A DNA stretch of 50,036 nucleotides from Paenibacillus sp. Lineage in GTDB: Bacteria > Bacillota > Bacilli > Paenibacillales > Paenibacillaceae. Positions 37,567 through 45,750 of this stretch are shown here, in pieces (position 1 is the first letter of the stretch; every line of letters begins with the position of its first letter). A program made the position numbers and the translations under genes. The stretch is from positions 1 to 50,036 of the forward strand of contig JAFWEX010000040.1 of the NCBI GenBank assembly GCA_017512705.1. The letters run 5' to 3'. The notes below the pieces were generated by a model. That model was not told where the DNA came from and made no database searches. It saw only the letters and a list, made by a program, of their open reading frames with translations.

Positions 37567-39399
37567 TTACTCTACTGTTACACTTTTCGCCAAGTTACGT
37601 GGTTTATCTACATCGTGACCCAGAGCCAAGGATGCATAATAAGCCAGCAATTGCAGGGCAACAACAGACAGAGCAGCGCTAAGCAATGGCAGCGTCTTAG
37701 GTATCGCAAACGCTTGGTCAACGGATTTCAGCAAAGGAGCTACATGCTCTTCGTACGTGATCGCCAGTACGTCTGCACCACGTGCTTTCACTTCTTTAAT
37801 GTTACTTACCGTTTTCTCCAACACATTTTCTTGTGTTGCCAGAGCAATAACTGGAATACCCTCTTCGATCAACGCAAGTGTACCATGTTTCAGCTCACCT
37901 GCAGCATATGCCTCAGAGTGGATATAAGAGATCTCTTTCAGTTTCAGCGATCCTTCTTGAGCTACCGCATAATCCAAACCACGGCCGATGAAGAAAAGAT
38001 GTTGATGTTTGGAAATCTGCTCTGCATATCCTTTAATTGCATCTGCTTGCTCCAGCATGGATTCCACTTGCTCAGGCAGTGCTTGCATCGCTGCCAATGT
38101 GTAGGAGATCTCTTCTGGTGTTTGTGTACCACGAACTTGGGCAAGGTACAGACCAAGCAGATAGAATGCAATCAACTGGGAAGTGTACGCTTTAGTAGAA
38201 GCTACCGCAATTTCAGGACCAGCCAATGTGGCAATCACGTCGTCTGCGTCACGTGCAATCGAGCTACCTACAACGTTCGTAATTGCCAATACATGTGCCC
38301 CGTTAGATTGAGCTTCACGCAGTGCTGCCAGTGTATCTGCTGTTTCACCGGATTGGCTCACTACGATTACAAGTGTGTCCTTGTTTACAATCGGAGAACG
38401 GTAACGATATTCAGAAGCAACATCTGTTTCAACTGGAATACGCACCATTTGCTCAATTACCGTACGTCCAACCAGACCTGCATGGTATGCCGTACCGCAT
38501 GCAATAATCTGAATGTTACGGATATTTTTAATTTGCTCTTCGGTCATTTTGAGCTCAGGAAGCTGAACTTTTTTACCTTCATTGTCGATACGTCCAAGCA
38601 TCGTATCACGATATGCCTTTGGTTGCTCATGAATTTCTTTCAGCATGAAATGCTCAAATCCGCCTTTTTCTGCGGTTACCGCATCCCAATCGACATGAAT
38701 CATTTCCCGAGAAATAAAATTGCCCTCAATCGTCATCAATTCGACAGCATCATGTGTCAACACAGCCATCTCACCGTCATTCAGAATGTACACATTACGT
38801 GTATATTCCAAAATCGCAGGAATATCAGATCCAATGAAGTTTTCCCCTTCACCAATACCGATAATCAAAGGACTTGCTTGACGCACAGCAACAAGCTTCT
38901 CAGGTTCATACTCCGTCAATACTCCCAGCGCAAACGCCCCACGCATAAGCGTGATCACTTTTTGCACGGCTTTAACGATATCGCCATCGTATTCACGAGC
39001 AATCAGGTGTGAGATCACTTCAGTATCAGTTTCGGAAGTGAACGTGTGACCTTGAGAGATCAGCTCATCTTTCAGCTCCAGATAGTTCTCGATAATACCG
39101 TTGTGAACCACAGAGAACTTTTGACTCTCATCCGTATGTGGGTGGGAGTTCTCATCCGATGGTTTACCATGCGTAGCCCAACGTGTATGTCCGATTCCGG
39201 CATTACCTACCAAAGGAGTACCTTCCAGCTTTGCTTCAAGATTCGCCAAACGTCCAAGAGCTTTCGTAATTTGCAGACCTTGTGGTGTAAATACAGCGAT
39301 ACCTGCAGAGTCATAACCACGATACTCGAGTTTTTTTAGTCCTTCGATCAATACCGATTGAGTGTTCTTATTACCAATATATCCAACAATACCGCACAT
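37567..39399 (-). CDS. glmS: Glutamine:fructose-6-phosphate aminotransferase (GlcN-6-P synthase)
   Basis: A cytosolic enzyme of 610 residues that makes glucosamine-6-phosphate from fructose-6-phosphate and glutamine, the first step to UDP-GlcNAc and cell wall. The N-terminal glutaminase domain (about 1-230) starts MCGIVGYIG, where Cys becomes the N-terminal nucleophile; two sugar-isomerase (SIS) domains follow (SQSGETADT near 350, IGRGLDYAVAQEGSLKLKE near 490). It ends in KSVTVE, the usual conserved tail. The start has GGAGG ten bases upstream. A sigma-A promoter and a glmS ribozyme lie upstream, so expression should fall as GlcN-6-P rises. It follows glmM, as in B. subtilis, and two terminators follow it. 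Confidence 0.97.
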   Translation of the reverse strand: MCGIVGYIGNKNTQSVLIEGLKKLEYRGYDSAGIAVFTPQGLQITKALGRLANLEAKLEGTPLVGNAGIGHTRWATHGKPSDENSHPHTDESQKFSVVHNGIIENYLELKDELISQGHTFTSETDTEVISHLIAREYDGDIVKAVQKVITLMRGAFALGVLTEYEPEKLVAVRQASPLIIGIGEGENFIGSDIPAILEYTRNVYILNDGEMAVLTHDAVELMTIEGNFISREMIHVDWDAVTAEKGGFEHFMLKEIHEQPKAYRDTMLGRIDNEGKKVQLPELKMTEEQIKNIRNIQIIACGTAYHAGLVGRTVIEQMVRIPVETDVASEYRYRSPIVNKDTLVIVVSQSGETADTLAALREAQSNGAHVLAITNVVGSSIARDADDVIATLAGPEIAVASTKAYTSQLIAFYLLGLYLAQVRGTQTPEEISYTLAAMQALPEQVESMLEQADAIKGYAEQISKHQHLFFIGRGLDYAVAQEGSLKLKEISYIHSEAYAAGELKHGTLALIEEGIPVIALATQENVLEKTVSNIKEVKARGADVLAITYEEHVAPLLKSVDQAFAIPKTLPLLSAALSVVALQLLAYYASLALGHDVDKPRNLAKSVTVE

Positions 39400-39669
39400 A
39401 GTTTAGTTTCCTCCGTTTGTATATGAATACTGTGTCGGGAAGAGAAACAGGCAGCTATGGACGTGTTGGAAAATGATAGATTGCTTAACGTATCATGAAT
39501 ATCATTTTCTATTCAATTTTCAATGATCAGAGTGGCCTTCAGCCATCTCACTGTAATCATGCTCTATTACGATTGCAATCATGAATGTACATCATTTCCC
39601 CGTCCACGCACTGCTATGCTCTACACGCACATTCATTTTAGTTTTAAATTCTACTCCTGCACCCATCGG
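39400..39669 (-). other. Leader between glmS ribozyme and glmS start
   Basis: About 270 bases of untranslated leader after the ribozyme core. It carries only the glmS ribosome site (GGAGG near 39410) and AT-rich sequence. I see no separate gene. Confidence 0.5.
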
Positions 39670-39864
39670 TACGTTGTGTGGACAGTCACCCATCCATTTT
39701 CCGCAATCCGATTCACGGCTCTGGTGCATCACCGGGAGGTCCCCGCCGAACATTTCGAACACCTCCACCTCGTCAGCTTGATTGCCGTCCATGTTGGTCA
39801 TGTCTACTCATTAACAAAGAGACATAAACAACATGCGCCCCGCGCAACTCCAAGCTCTGGCGCT
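39670..39864 (-). ncRNA. glmS ribozyme (GlcN-6-P-responsive self-cleaving riboswitch)
   Basis: The minus-strand sequence matches the B. subtilis ribozyme at its conserved blocks: the cleavage site A|GCGCC (cut between 39864 and 39863), then GACGAGGTGGAGG, TTCGAAATGTTCGGCGG, CCTCCCGG, CAGAGCCG and GGGTGACTGTCC. In the presence of glucosamine-6-phosphate such RNAs cut their own leader, and the downstream glmS mRNA is degraded. It is placed between a good sigma-A promoter and glmS, as expected. The 3' limit is approximate. Confidence 0.95.
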
Positions 39865-39920
39865 TGTGTAACTGTAACCTTACAATCCTCACTTTCTATA
39901 TCTGAATGACGACTCCACTC

Positions 39921-39949
39921 ATTATATGCACCTCAAGTCCATTTTGCAA
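39921..39949 (-). promoter_or_regulatory. Sigma-A promoter of glmS
   Basis: Minus strand TTGCAA (-35), 17-base spacer, TATAAT (perfect -10). The predicted transcript start near 39914 lies about 50 bases upstream of the ribozyme cleavage site. This lets glmS be transcribed on its own besides any read-through from glmM. Confidence 0.8.
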
Positions 39950-40157
39950 TGGAGCAAAGTACCTGTAACAATTTCAGCATATTTACCCACGCTCCCGACC
40001 AGATAATCAGACCGATGGTCTTATCCGGCCAGGACGTAGGAACAATAGATCTTTGTTAACATTTAATATCAAATTAACCTCTATATATCCATATGCCAAG
40101 AAATCAATCTTGTGAAAATTCACGCTTATGCCGCATTAGAACAGCCCTTTCAGTAAG
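39950..40157. other. Spacer between glmM stop and glmS promoter
   Basis: AT-rich. It contains an imperfect inverted repeat around 39997-40033 (CCAGATAATCAGACC / GGTCTTATCCGG) without a T-run. No clear terminator for glmM and no gene seen. Confidence 0.4.
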
Positions 40158-41498
40158 CTAAACCAATTCTTTTTGCACAACATCTGCAATCTGGGATACA
40201 AACTGCTCCAGTTCATCCTTATCTGGGCCTTCCGCCATAACGCGGATCAAGGACTCCGTACCCGATGCACGAACTAGCACACGACCGTTATCCCCCAGCT
40301 TTTCTTCTACCTCAGCAATGGCTTCATTGATCGCAACATTTCCCTCATATTTACTCTTGTCTTCAACACGAACATTCACCAGTACTTGTGGGTACTGTGT
40401 CATGATCGCTTTCAGCTCACTGAGCTTTTTACCGGAAGCTTTCAACGTATCCACCAATTGAATCGCTGTCAGCATACCATCACCTGTAGTATTGTAATCC
40501 AGGAAAATAACATGACCTGACTGCTCGCCGCCCAGGTTATATCCGCCACGACGCATTTCTTCCATCACGTAGCGATCCCCTACAGCTGTTTTTGCCGTTT
40601 TGAGGGCAAGCTTTTCTGTTGCTTTATAGAAACCAATGTTACTCATTACCGTAGAGACCACAGTACTGTCTTTCAGCTTGCCTGCACGATTCATCGCATC
40701 ACCGCAAATGCACAGGATGAAGTCTCCGTCCACTTCAGCTCCCGTTTCATCAATAGCAATCAGGCGATCCGCATCCCCGTCAAAAGCAAGTCCAAGATCC
40801 GCTTGATGTTTTAGGACCTCTTGTTTCAGGTGTTCTGGATGCGTCGAACCACATTGCTCGTTAATGTTCAGACCATTCGGTTCTGCACCAATGGCAATGA
40901 CTTCTGCACCAAGTTCACTAAACAATTTTGGCGCCAGCTCATAAGCCGCACCATTGGCACAGTCAAGTACAACTTTGAGGCCTGAGAACGATTCGGATAC
41001 GGTAGTTTTCAGGTAGTCCAGATAACGATAACGAGATTCTTCATCCATCATCACAGTTCCAAGACCCGCACCAACAGGGCGTGGAAGCTCATCTTTTTCA
41101 GCATCCATCAACTCTTCAATCCGGTTCTCTGTTTCATCCGACAACTTGAATCCGTCCCCACCGAAAAACTTGATACCATTGTCCTCTACAGGATTGTGGG
41201 AAGCTGAGATCATTACACCTGCATCGGCTTTGAGCAGACGAGCAATGTAAGCCACACCCGGGGTAGACACAACTCCAAGACGAATGACATCTGCACCAAT
41301 AGACAAAAGTCCTGCAACAAGCGCTGATTCCAACATAAGTCCAGAAATCCGTGTATCCATACCAATGACTACCTTCGGTCTTTCTACACCGCCTGCAAGC
41401 ACATATCCGCCGCACCGTCCTATGCTGTATGCCAGCTCCGCTGTTAACTCTTTGTTGGCAACTCCTCTAACACCGTCTGTACCAAAATATTTACCCAT
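40158..41498 (-). CDS. glmM: Phosphoglucosamine mutase
   Basis: A 446-residue enzyme that converts glucosamine-6-phosphate to glucosamine-1-phosphate in UDP-GlcNAc synthesis. The phospho-serine loop ISASHNP places the catalytic Ser at residue 100. The metal-binding loop is FDGDADR, and the C-terminal phosphate-binding loop is [12 protein letters not shown]. Length and N-terminus ([12 protein letters not shown]) are standard. AAGGAG precedes the ATG. It is the last gene of the cdaA-cdaR-glmM group conserved across Bacillales. GlmM binds and modulates CdaA in relatives, which gives a reason for the linkage. Confidence 0.97.
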   Translation of the reverse strand: MGKYFGTDGVRGVANKELTAELAYSIGRCGGYVLAGGVERPKVVIGMDTRISGLMLESALVAGLLSIGADVIRLGVVSTPGVAYIARLLKADAGVMISASHNPVEDNGIKFFGGDGFKLSDETENRIEELMDAEKDELPRPVGAGLGTVMMDEESRYRYLDYLKTTVSESFSGLKVVLDCANGAAYELAPKLFSELGAEVIAIGAEPNGLNINEQCGSTHPEHLKQEVLKHQADLGLAFDGDADRLIAIDETGAEVDGDFILCICGDAMNRAGKLKDSTVVSTVMSNIGFYKATEKLALKTAKTAVGDRYVMEEMRRGGYNLGGEQSGHVIFLDYNTTGDGMLTAIQLVDTLKASGKKLSELKAIMTQYPQVLVNVRVEDKSKYEGNVAINEAIAEVEEKLGDNGRVLVRASGTESLIRVMAEGPDKDELEQFVSQIADVVQKELV

Positions 41499-41572
41499 GA
41501 TCTAACTCCTTCTATATGCATCATATATAAGCGCATCAATATAATTTTTTGAATATGATTGAAAAATAAATA

Positions 41573-43072
41573 TTACGGATTAGAGCCCGATTTACTACCG
41601 TTATTGCTAGTATTAAAATTATTGTTTACACTACCACGATTTGTTGGTGCATTCCCCTGACTCTGATCCTGATGTTCCGTATTCGATTCATCTTGCTCTT
41701 CCACAGGATCTGTGCCTGGCTGTCCATTTTCCACTTCTGCCGGTGATGGATCTGGTGTAGTTTGATTATCTTCATTCGTATTTTGCTCGGGCGGAGCAAT
41801 TGTATCTTCGGCCTTTTCGCTGATTCTTACCGTACTGCTCAAATCATTAGACGACTCATCCAGCTTAGCGAACCGGGGCAACTCAGCTTCCAGTTTGATT
41901 TCATGCGTCCCTGCACCAAGACCTTTGAGATTGCCCGTAAGTTTGATGTCATCCACATTTAAATTTTCAAGCATAATACGAGAGCCAGTTAGTGTAATGT
42001 TCAAGCCTCCGCTTTTTGGAGTAACCAGCTCACCTTCAAGCCCATTTTCTAAACCAATCAGATCAATCGGCACGTTAGGAAAAACTTTGGTTGTGGTCTC
42101 GACTTCATCATAAGGAGACACAGTTACTTTGATTTGAATCGAACTAGGCTCGATTTTCTCAGAACCTGAAGGTGGCGTCAAGTCTACGTCAACGGTCGAC
42201 GTACCGGCCTGAGTAAACTGTGTAAGATCAAGAGTAGCTTGGTCGTAGGACTGTATACCCGCTAGTACTCCTTGACTCCCATAAATCGAGACCTCTTTCA
42301 CGTTTGGCTCGACGGTGGAGAGTACCAGTCCCTCTGGCAGTTGTCCTAAATATTTGATCCTCAAGGGCACTTTTGTATAGGGCTGATTGACTGGAACACG
42401 AACTTCTACCGTTTGTGGAGACAGTATTGCATTTTCAATCACTTTACCCTCAGCATCATATGCCTGTAGCTTCACTTTTTTCTGAATTACATCTTCCTTC
42501 GCATCTGTCACGCTCACACTGCCCTGAACACTTGCCACAGCATCAAGCTGGCCTTCAGGTAAAGTTACCTTAACCAGAGACGAAGGTTCCACCACGGGCG
42601 TTCCAGCGGTATATCCTGCCGAAGGCTCTCCTTCGGGTACAATATTCACATTTAAAGATTTGGTGCCCAATTTTTCTACATTCACAGTAACCATCGAAGG
42701 TTCCATACTCACCACTTCAACTCCGGAAGGCAGATCAGGTACAAGTGGTAACGTGTTTGAACCATCCTTAACCTGGCTCAAATCGACCAGAACCTTATAG
42801 TCATCATTTGTGAAAATGGAAGTTAACATTGAGCGCTGTCCCTTGATCTGCAGCCTCACCTCATCTGTGCTAAGCGACGTTAGAACATACGTGTTGCTAT
42901 CCAGTCCATACGGCTGAACAGGCACAGTGCGCTCAACGACTTTGCTGGATATGCCTGTTGTAATTGTTGGTGTTGTTGGCACTTCATCCAGATGAATCAT
43001 AAACCAGAGAAGCAAGCTTACTGCTAGCGCAAGTATTTTGGCAAACGTATTATTATTGAACCATTTATCCAT
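41573..43072 (-). CDS. cdaR: CdaA regulatory protein (YbbR-domain)
   Basis: A 499-residue membrane-anchored protein. One N-terminal membrane segment (FAKILALAVSLLLWFMIHL, residues about 9-27) is followed by several extracytoplasmic YbbR-type repeats (to about 425). The tail is long, low-complexity and acidic, then Asn/Ser-rich (ending SNNGSKSGSNP). It is known in B. subtilis and Listeria to bind and modulate the diadenylate cyclase CdaA. I start it at the ATG at 43072, with AAGGGGGG upstream and the family N-terminus MDKWFNNN. The start overlaps the cdaA stop by eight bases, so the two are coupled. An in-frame start 14 codons upstream is open but sits inside cdaA and lacks family similarity. 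Confidence 0.93.
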   Translation of the reverse strand: MDKWFNNNTFAKILALAVSLLLWFMIHLDEVPTTPTITTGISSKVVERTVPVQPYGLDSNTYVLTSLSTDEVRLQIKGQRSMLTSIFTNDDYKVLVDLSQVKDGSNTLPLVPDLPSGVEVVSMEPSMVTVNVEKLGTKSLNVNIVPEGEPSAGYTAGTPVVEPSSLVKVTLPEGQLDAVASVQGSVSVTDAKEDVIQKKVKLQAYDAEGKVIENAILSPQTVEVRVPVNQPYTKVPLRIKYLGQLPEGLVLSTVEPNVKEVSIYGSQGVLAGIQSYDQATLDLTQFTQAGTSTVDVDLTPPSGSEKIEPSSIQIKVTVSPYDEVETTTKVFPNVPIDLIGLENGLEGELVTPKSGGLNITLTGSRIMLENLNVDDIKLTGNLKGLGAGTHEIKLEAELPRFAKLDESSNDLSSTVRISEKAEDTIAPPEQNTNEDNQTTPDPSPAEVENGQPGTDPVEEQDESNTEHQDQSQGNAPTNRGSVNNNFNTSNNGSKSGSNP

Positions 43073-43904
43073 TTTTACGTCCCCCCTTCCGTTTCCAGAA
43101 GGTTGACCATGCATTCTTTTTGCTCAGATTGGAGGTTGGACGCAATTCTTCATACAACTTGGCGATCAGGGACTCTTCGTTGATATCACGAACCACCTGT
43201 CCGTTCATCGCCAGAGATACTTGTCCCGTCTCCTCCGAAACAACCAGACAGATTGCATCGGCCACCTCAGTTATTCCGATTGCCGCCCGATGACGTGTCC
43301 CTAATTCTTTGCTGATAAATGGATTCTCGGATAATGGTAGATAACAAGCAGCTGCAGATATTTGTTTCCCTTGGATAATAACGGCGCCATCATGAAGCGG
43401 TGTGTTTGGAATAAAAATGTTAATCATCAACTCTGAGCTAACAAGAGATTGCATTTTGATTCCTGATTCCGTGTAGTCATTCAATCCTGTTTCGCGTTCA
43501 AAGACCACGAGCGCACCAATTTTACGTCGGGATAAATAATTAACGGACTTAATAATTTCACCAATTAACACTGTTAATTCTTCATCACTCGCGGCAGCCG
43601 AACGCCCGAATAACTTGCCTCGACCCAGTTGCTCCAGACCACGGCGAAGTTCAGGCTGGAAGATAATAAACACAGCAACCACTCCGAAAGTGAACATTTG
43701 GTTCATCAGCCATTTGAGTGTATACAAGTTTAGCCATGTGCTTAACGCCCAGATCAACACAAGGAAAAGAATTCCTTTCAAGAGCTGAACCGCACGTGTA
43801 CCTCGCACAAGCAAAATCAGTTTGTACATAATATAGGTAACGATCAATATATCGATAACGTCCTTAATGGACTCTTTCCACGTTAAGTCAGCAAAATAAT
43901 TCAT
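43065..43904 (-). CDS. cdaA: Diadenylate cyclase, c-di-AMP synthase
   Basis: A 279-residue membrane enzyme that makes c-di-AMP from two ATP, a signal for potassium and osmotic balance and wall integrity. Three N-terminal hydrophobic segments (about 17-95) are followed by the DAC domain, with its active-site motifs DGA (in LHDGAVIIQG) and RHR (in GTRHRAAIG). The start MNYFADLTW has GGGGG upstream. It is followed by cdaR (8-base overlap) and glmM, the standard order. A terminator separates it from rsiW upstream, so it probably has its own promoter in the 286-base gap. A TATAAC with a poorly spaced TTGCAA near 44047-44075 is the best I see. Confidence 0.96.
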   Translation of the reverse strand: MNYFADLTWKESIKDVIDILIVTYIMYKLILLVRGTRAVQLLKGILFLVLIWALSTWLNLYTLKWLMNQMFTFGVVAVFIIFQPELRRGLEQLGRGKLFGRSAAASDEELTVLIGEIIKSVNYLSRRKIGALVVFERETGLNDYTESGIKMQSLVSSELMINIFIPNTPLHDGAVIIQGKQISAAACYLPLSENPFISKELGTRHRAAIGITEVADAICLVVSEETGQVSLAMNGQVVRDINEESLIAKLYEELRPTSNLSKKNAWSTFWKRKGGRKNG

Positions 43905-44121
43905 AAGCCAGCCCCCGCTATCCCCATTGATGAGTAAACCATGATCTCATATTAACCATTCAGGATTTTAAGTAACCCCTTCTACGAATGTACACAGAGT
44001 TTATCTATATGTAGTATGTTCTCTTTACTATCTAGGTTATAACGTTACCGCTCAGGTTGCAAGTTACTCCAGTCACAAACTTCGTATAAGTTCATTTTCA
44101 CGCTTTCTACATTCAAAATCC

Positions 44122-44159
44122 AAAAAAAAAGAGCACCCCACGCAATTCGGAGGTACCCT
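44122..44159 (-). terminator. Rho-independent terminator of sigW-rsiW
   Basis: On the minus strand GGGTACCTCC pairs, with several G-U pairs, to GGGGTGCTC, followed by nine T. It lies about 35 bases after the rsiW stop. Confidence 0.75.
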
Positions 44160-44190
44160 GCTTGGTATATACCAGAAGTTATACCGTGAT

Positions 44191-44805
44191 TTAGCGGTAA
44201 GCCACTTCATTTACCATATTGGTTATTTTGTACCAGAACCAGTCCAGTGCTTGGTCAATGCTTTTCACTTGACCTGAAATGTGCGCTGTTGAAGCTTGAA
44301 ACAGTTGTCCGTCAATGACCGTCAGATTGCCATTCACATCACCGTATACCTGAGCGCTTCCGTTCTCTATCGTAAGATCGCCAGCAACTGACTTTCCTTC
44401 AGGAATAATAACCGTGTTGCCTTGAATCACGAGCTGATCCAGACTGCTCCCTTTAACGATCAGTTCATTATTCTGATTCCAGAAATTGAAGGCGCTAAAG
44501 AGCATCACGACCAAAAAGAAGGCTGCCGCCGTCAGCGCGGGGTGTCCTTTAACCCATTTAAGCCATACTTGCTGTCTCTTGGGCTGTGGCAGAGCATTCA
44601 TAATTCGATTGGTCAGCTCATCCGAGGCAGACGGTGAATAGTGTTTCATGGCAAAGAGTAGCATTTCCGTCTGTTCCAACTCTTTAAAGCGCATGCGACA
44701 ATCCGGACAGTTCAACAGATGACCTTTTAATTCAACCTGATGTTCCGGGGACAACGACTCATCCAAACATTCATGCATTAAAGAGACGGCCGAGTTGCAA
44801 TCCAT
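44191..44805 (-). CDS. rsiW: Anti-sigma-W factor RsiW
   Basis: A 204-residue membrane anti-sigma factor that holds SigW inactive until intramembrane proteolysis under envelope stress. The N-terminal zinc anti-sigma domain has Cys3 and H29-x3-C33-x2-C36, the same four ligands as B. subtilis RsiW. A single membrane helix follows (TAAAFFLVVMLFSAF, about 88-104), then an outer domain of about 90 residues with repeated short beta-like segments. I choose the ATG at 44805 because it gives Cys3 and the RsiW N-terminus, and AAAGGA lies about 11 bases upstream. An ATG 12 codons upstream (44841) is open with a weaker site. A sigma-W promoter lies just upstream. Confidence 0.9.
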   Translation of the reverse strand: MDCNSAVSLMHECLDESLSPEHQVELKGHLLNCPDCRMRFKELEQTEMLLFAMKHYSPSASDELTNRIMNALPQPKRQQVWLKWVKGHPALTAAAFFLVVMLFSAFNFWNQNNELIVKGSSLDQLVIQGNTVIIPEGKSVAGDLTIENGSAQVYGDVNGNLTVIDGQLFQASTAHISGQVKSIDQALDWFWYKITNMVNEVAYR

Positions 44806-44883
44806 ATGAGAGCCAATCCTTTCTTTAGACACTTGGTCCATGCTAACCTGTAAAAAGGAAGCATAAGACTTGCATACATTACA

Positions 44884-44909
44884 TACGCACCCGCTTCAGA
44901 TATGTTTCA
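44884..44909 (-). promoter_or_regulatory. Sigma-W-type promoter upstream of rsiW
   Basis: Minus strand TGAAAC, exactly 16 bases, CGTA: the full sigma-W consensus of B. subtilis. It lies in the gap between the sigW stop (44942) and rsiW. It would transcribe rsiW but not sigW, so active SigW would raise its own inhibitor. Confidence 0.75.
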
Positions 44910-44941
44910 AATAATTCGCCCAAAATTTCGGATGCATTTTT

Positions 44942-45508
44942 TTATAGCTTAAACTCCAGTTTTTTGCGTAGAAAATCACGCCCCCGGTGTACTCTTGTCT
45001 TAATCGTTGTTACAGGCATACCTGTGACATCACTGATTTCTTGCAAGGACAAATCCTGCAGGTATCTTAAAACCATAACAGATTTGTACTTAACAGGTAA
45101 GCTGTCTATAGCCTCACGAATAAGAGTCTGTGTTTCTGAAAGCAGGGCTTCGGTTTCTGGTGTTCGATCATCACTGGGAAGCATAGCGTAACCGTCAGAC
45201 CCTTCCTGATCATTGATCTCGGCATCAAGGGAGAATGAAGGTTTCTTTCTACGCAGCCGGTCAATACACAGATTAGTTGCAATCCGATAGATCCAGGTTG
45301 AAAATTTCTGGTTTGGATCATACTTCTCCATATTTCTAAACACACGCAAAAACGTCTCCTGAACAACGTCTTCTGCTTCATGACGATTGCTCAGCATCCG
45401 ATATGCCAAATGAAATAACTTGTCTTTATATAGTTCAACGATTTCCGCAAAGGCTCTCTGGTCACCCTTAAGTACCAGTTTCACGAGCCTGTTCTCCACA
45501 TTGTCCAC
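44942..45508 (-). CDS. sigW: ECF sigma factor SigW
   Basis: A 188-residue extracytoplasmic-function sigma factor for envelope stress. Region 2 covers AFAEIVELYKDKLFHLAYRM through KFSTWIYRIATNLCIDRLRR. Region 4 covers LPVKYKSVMVLRYLQDLSL through TTIKTRVHRGRDFLRKKL. I prefer the GTG at 45508, with GGGGGA six bases upstream and a length matching the 187-residue B. subtilis protein. An ATG six codons earlier and open codons beyond it are possible. rsiW follows on the same strand, and the order with cdaA-cdaR-glmM is as in B. subtilis. No sigma-W consensus is seen upstream of this gene. Confidence 0.92.
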   Translation of the reverse strand: MDNVENRLVKLVLKGDQRAFAEIVELYKDKLFHLAYRMLSNRHEAEDVVQETFLRVFRNMEKYDPNQKFSTWIYRIATNLCIDRLRRKKPSFSLDAEINDQEGSDGYAMLPSDDRTPETEALLSETQTLIREAIDSLPVKYKSVMVLRYLQDLSLQEISDVTGMPVTTIKTRVHRGRDFLRKKLEFKL

Positions 45509-45643
45509 CCTTATTCCCCCAGACATGCTGATGGGTTTTCCGTCTACTAATACCCGTCCACACTTGTAATTCACCAATCAAATCGTAAATCAACTTTGGT
45601 CAAAAATCAAGACTGTATGACAAATATCCTCCAAAAACAGTAA

Positions 45644-45680
45644 AAACGGGAACTCCCTAAGGAGTCCCGTTTAATCTCGC
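45644..45680 (-). terminator. Rho-independent terminator of ppc
   Basis: AAACGGGAACTCC and GGAGTCCCGTTT pair with one bulge and a four-base loop (stem 45644-45672). On the minus strand the stem is followed by TTACTGTTTTT. It lies about 80 bases past the ppc stop. Confidence 0.75.
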
Positions 45681-45750
45681 CTCCGCAAAGGTGAGATGTC
45701 TATTGATTTATCTCCTGAACCATTCAGCATGTGAATGATCCGGTTAAGCA

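Noticed and set aside
37615-39012. Plus-strand open frame of 465 codons antisense to glmS
   Set aside because: It lies wholly opposite a conserved enzyme gene, has Cys/Asn/Arg-rich composition, and no ribosome site or family features. It is a shadow of glmS codon use.
39592-39801. Minus-strand 69-codon frame upstream of glmS
   Set aside because: It falls inside the conserved glmS ribozyme, whose sequence is explained by RNA structure.
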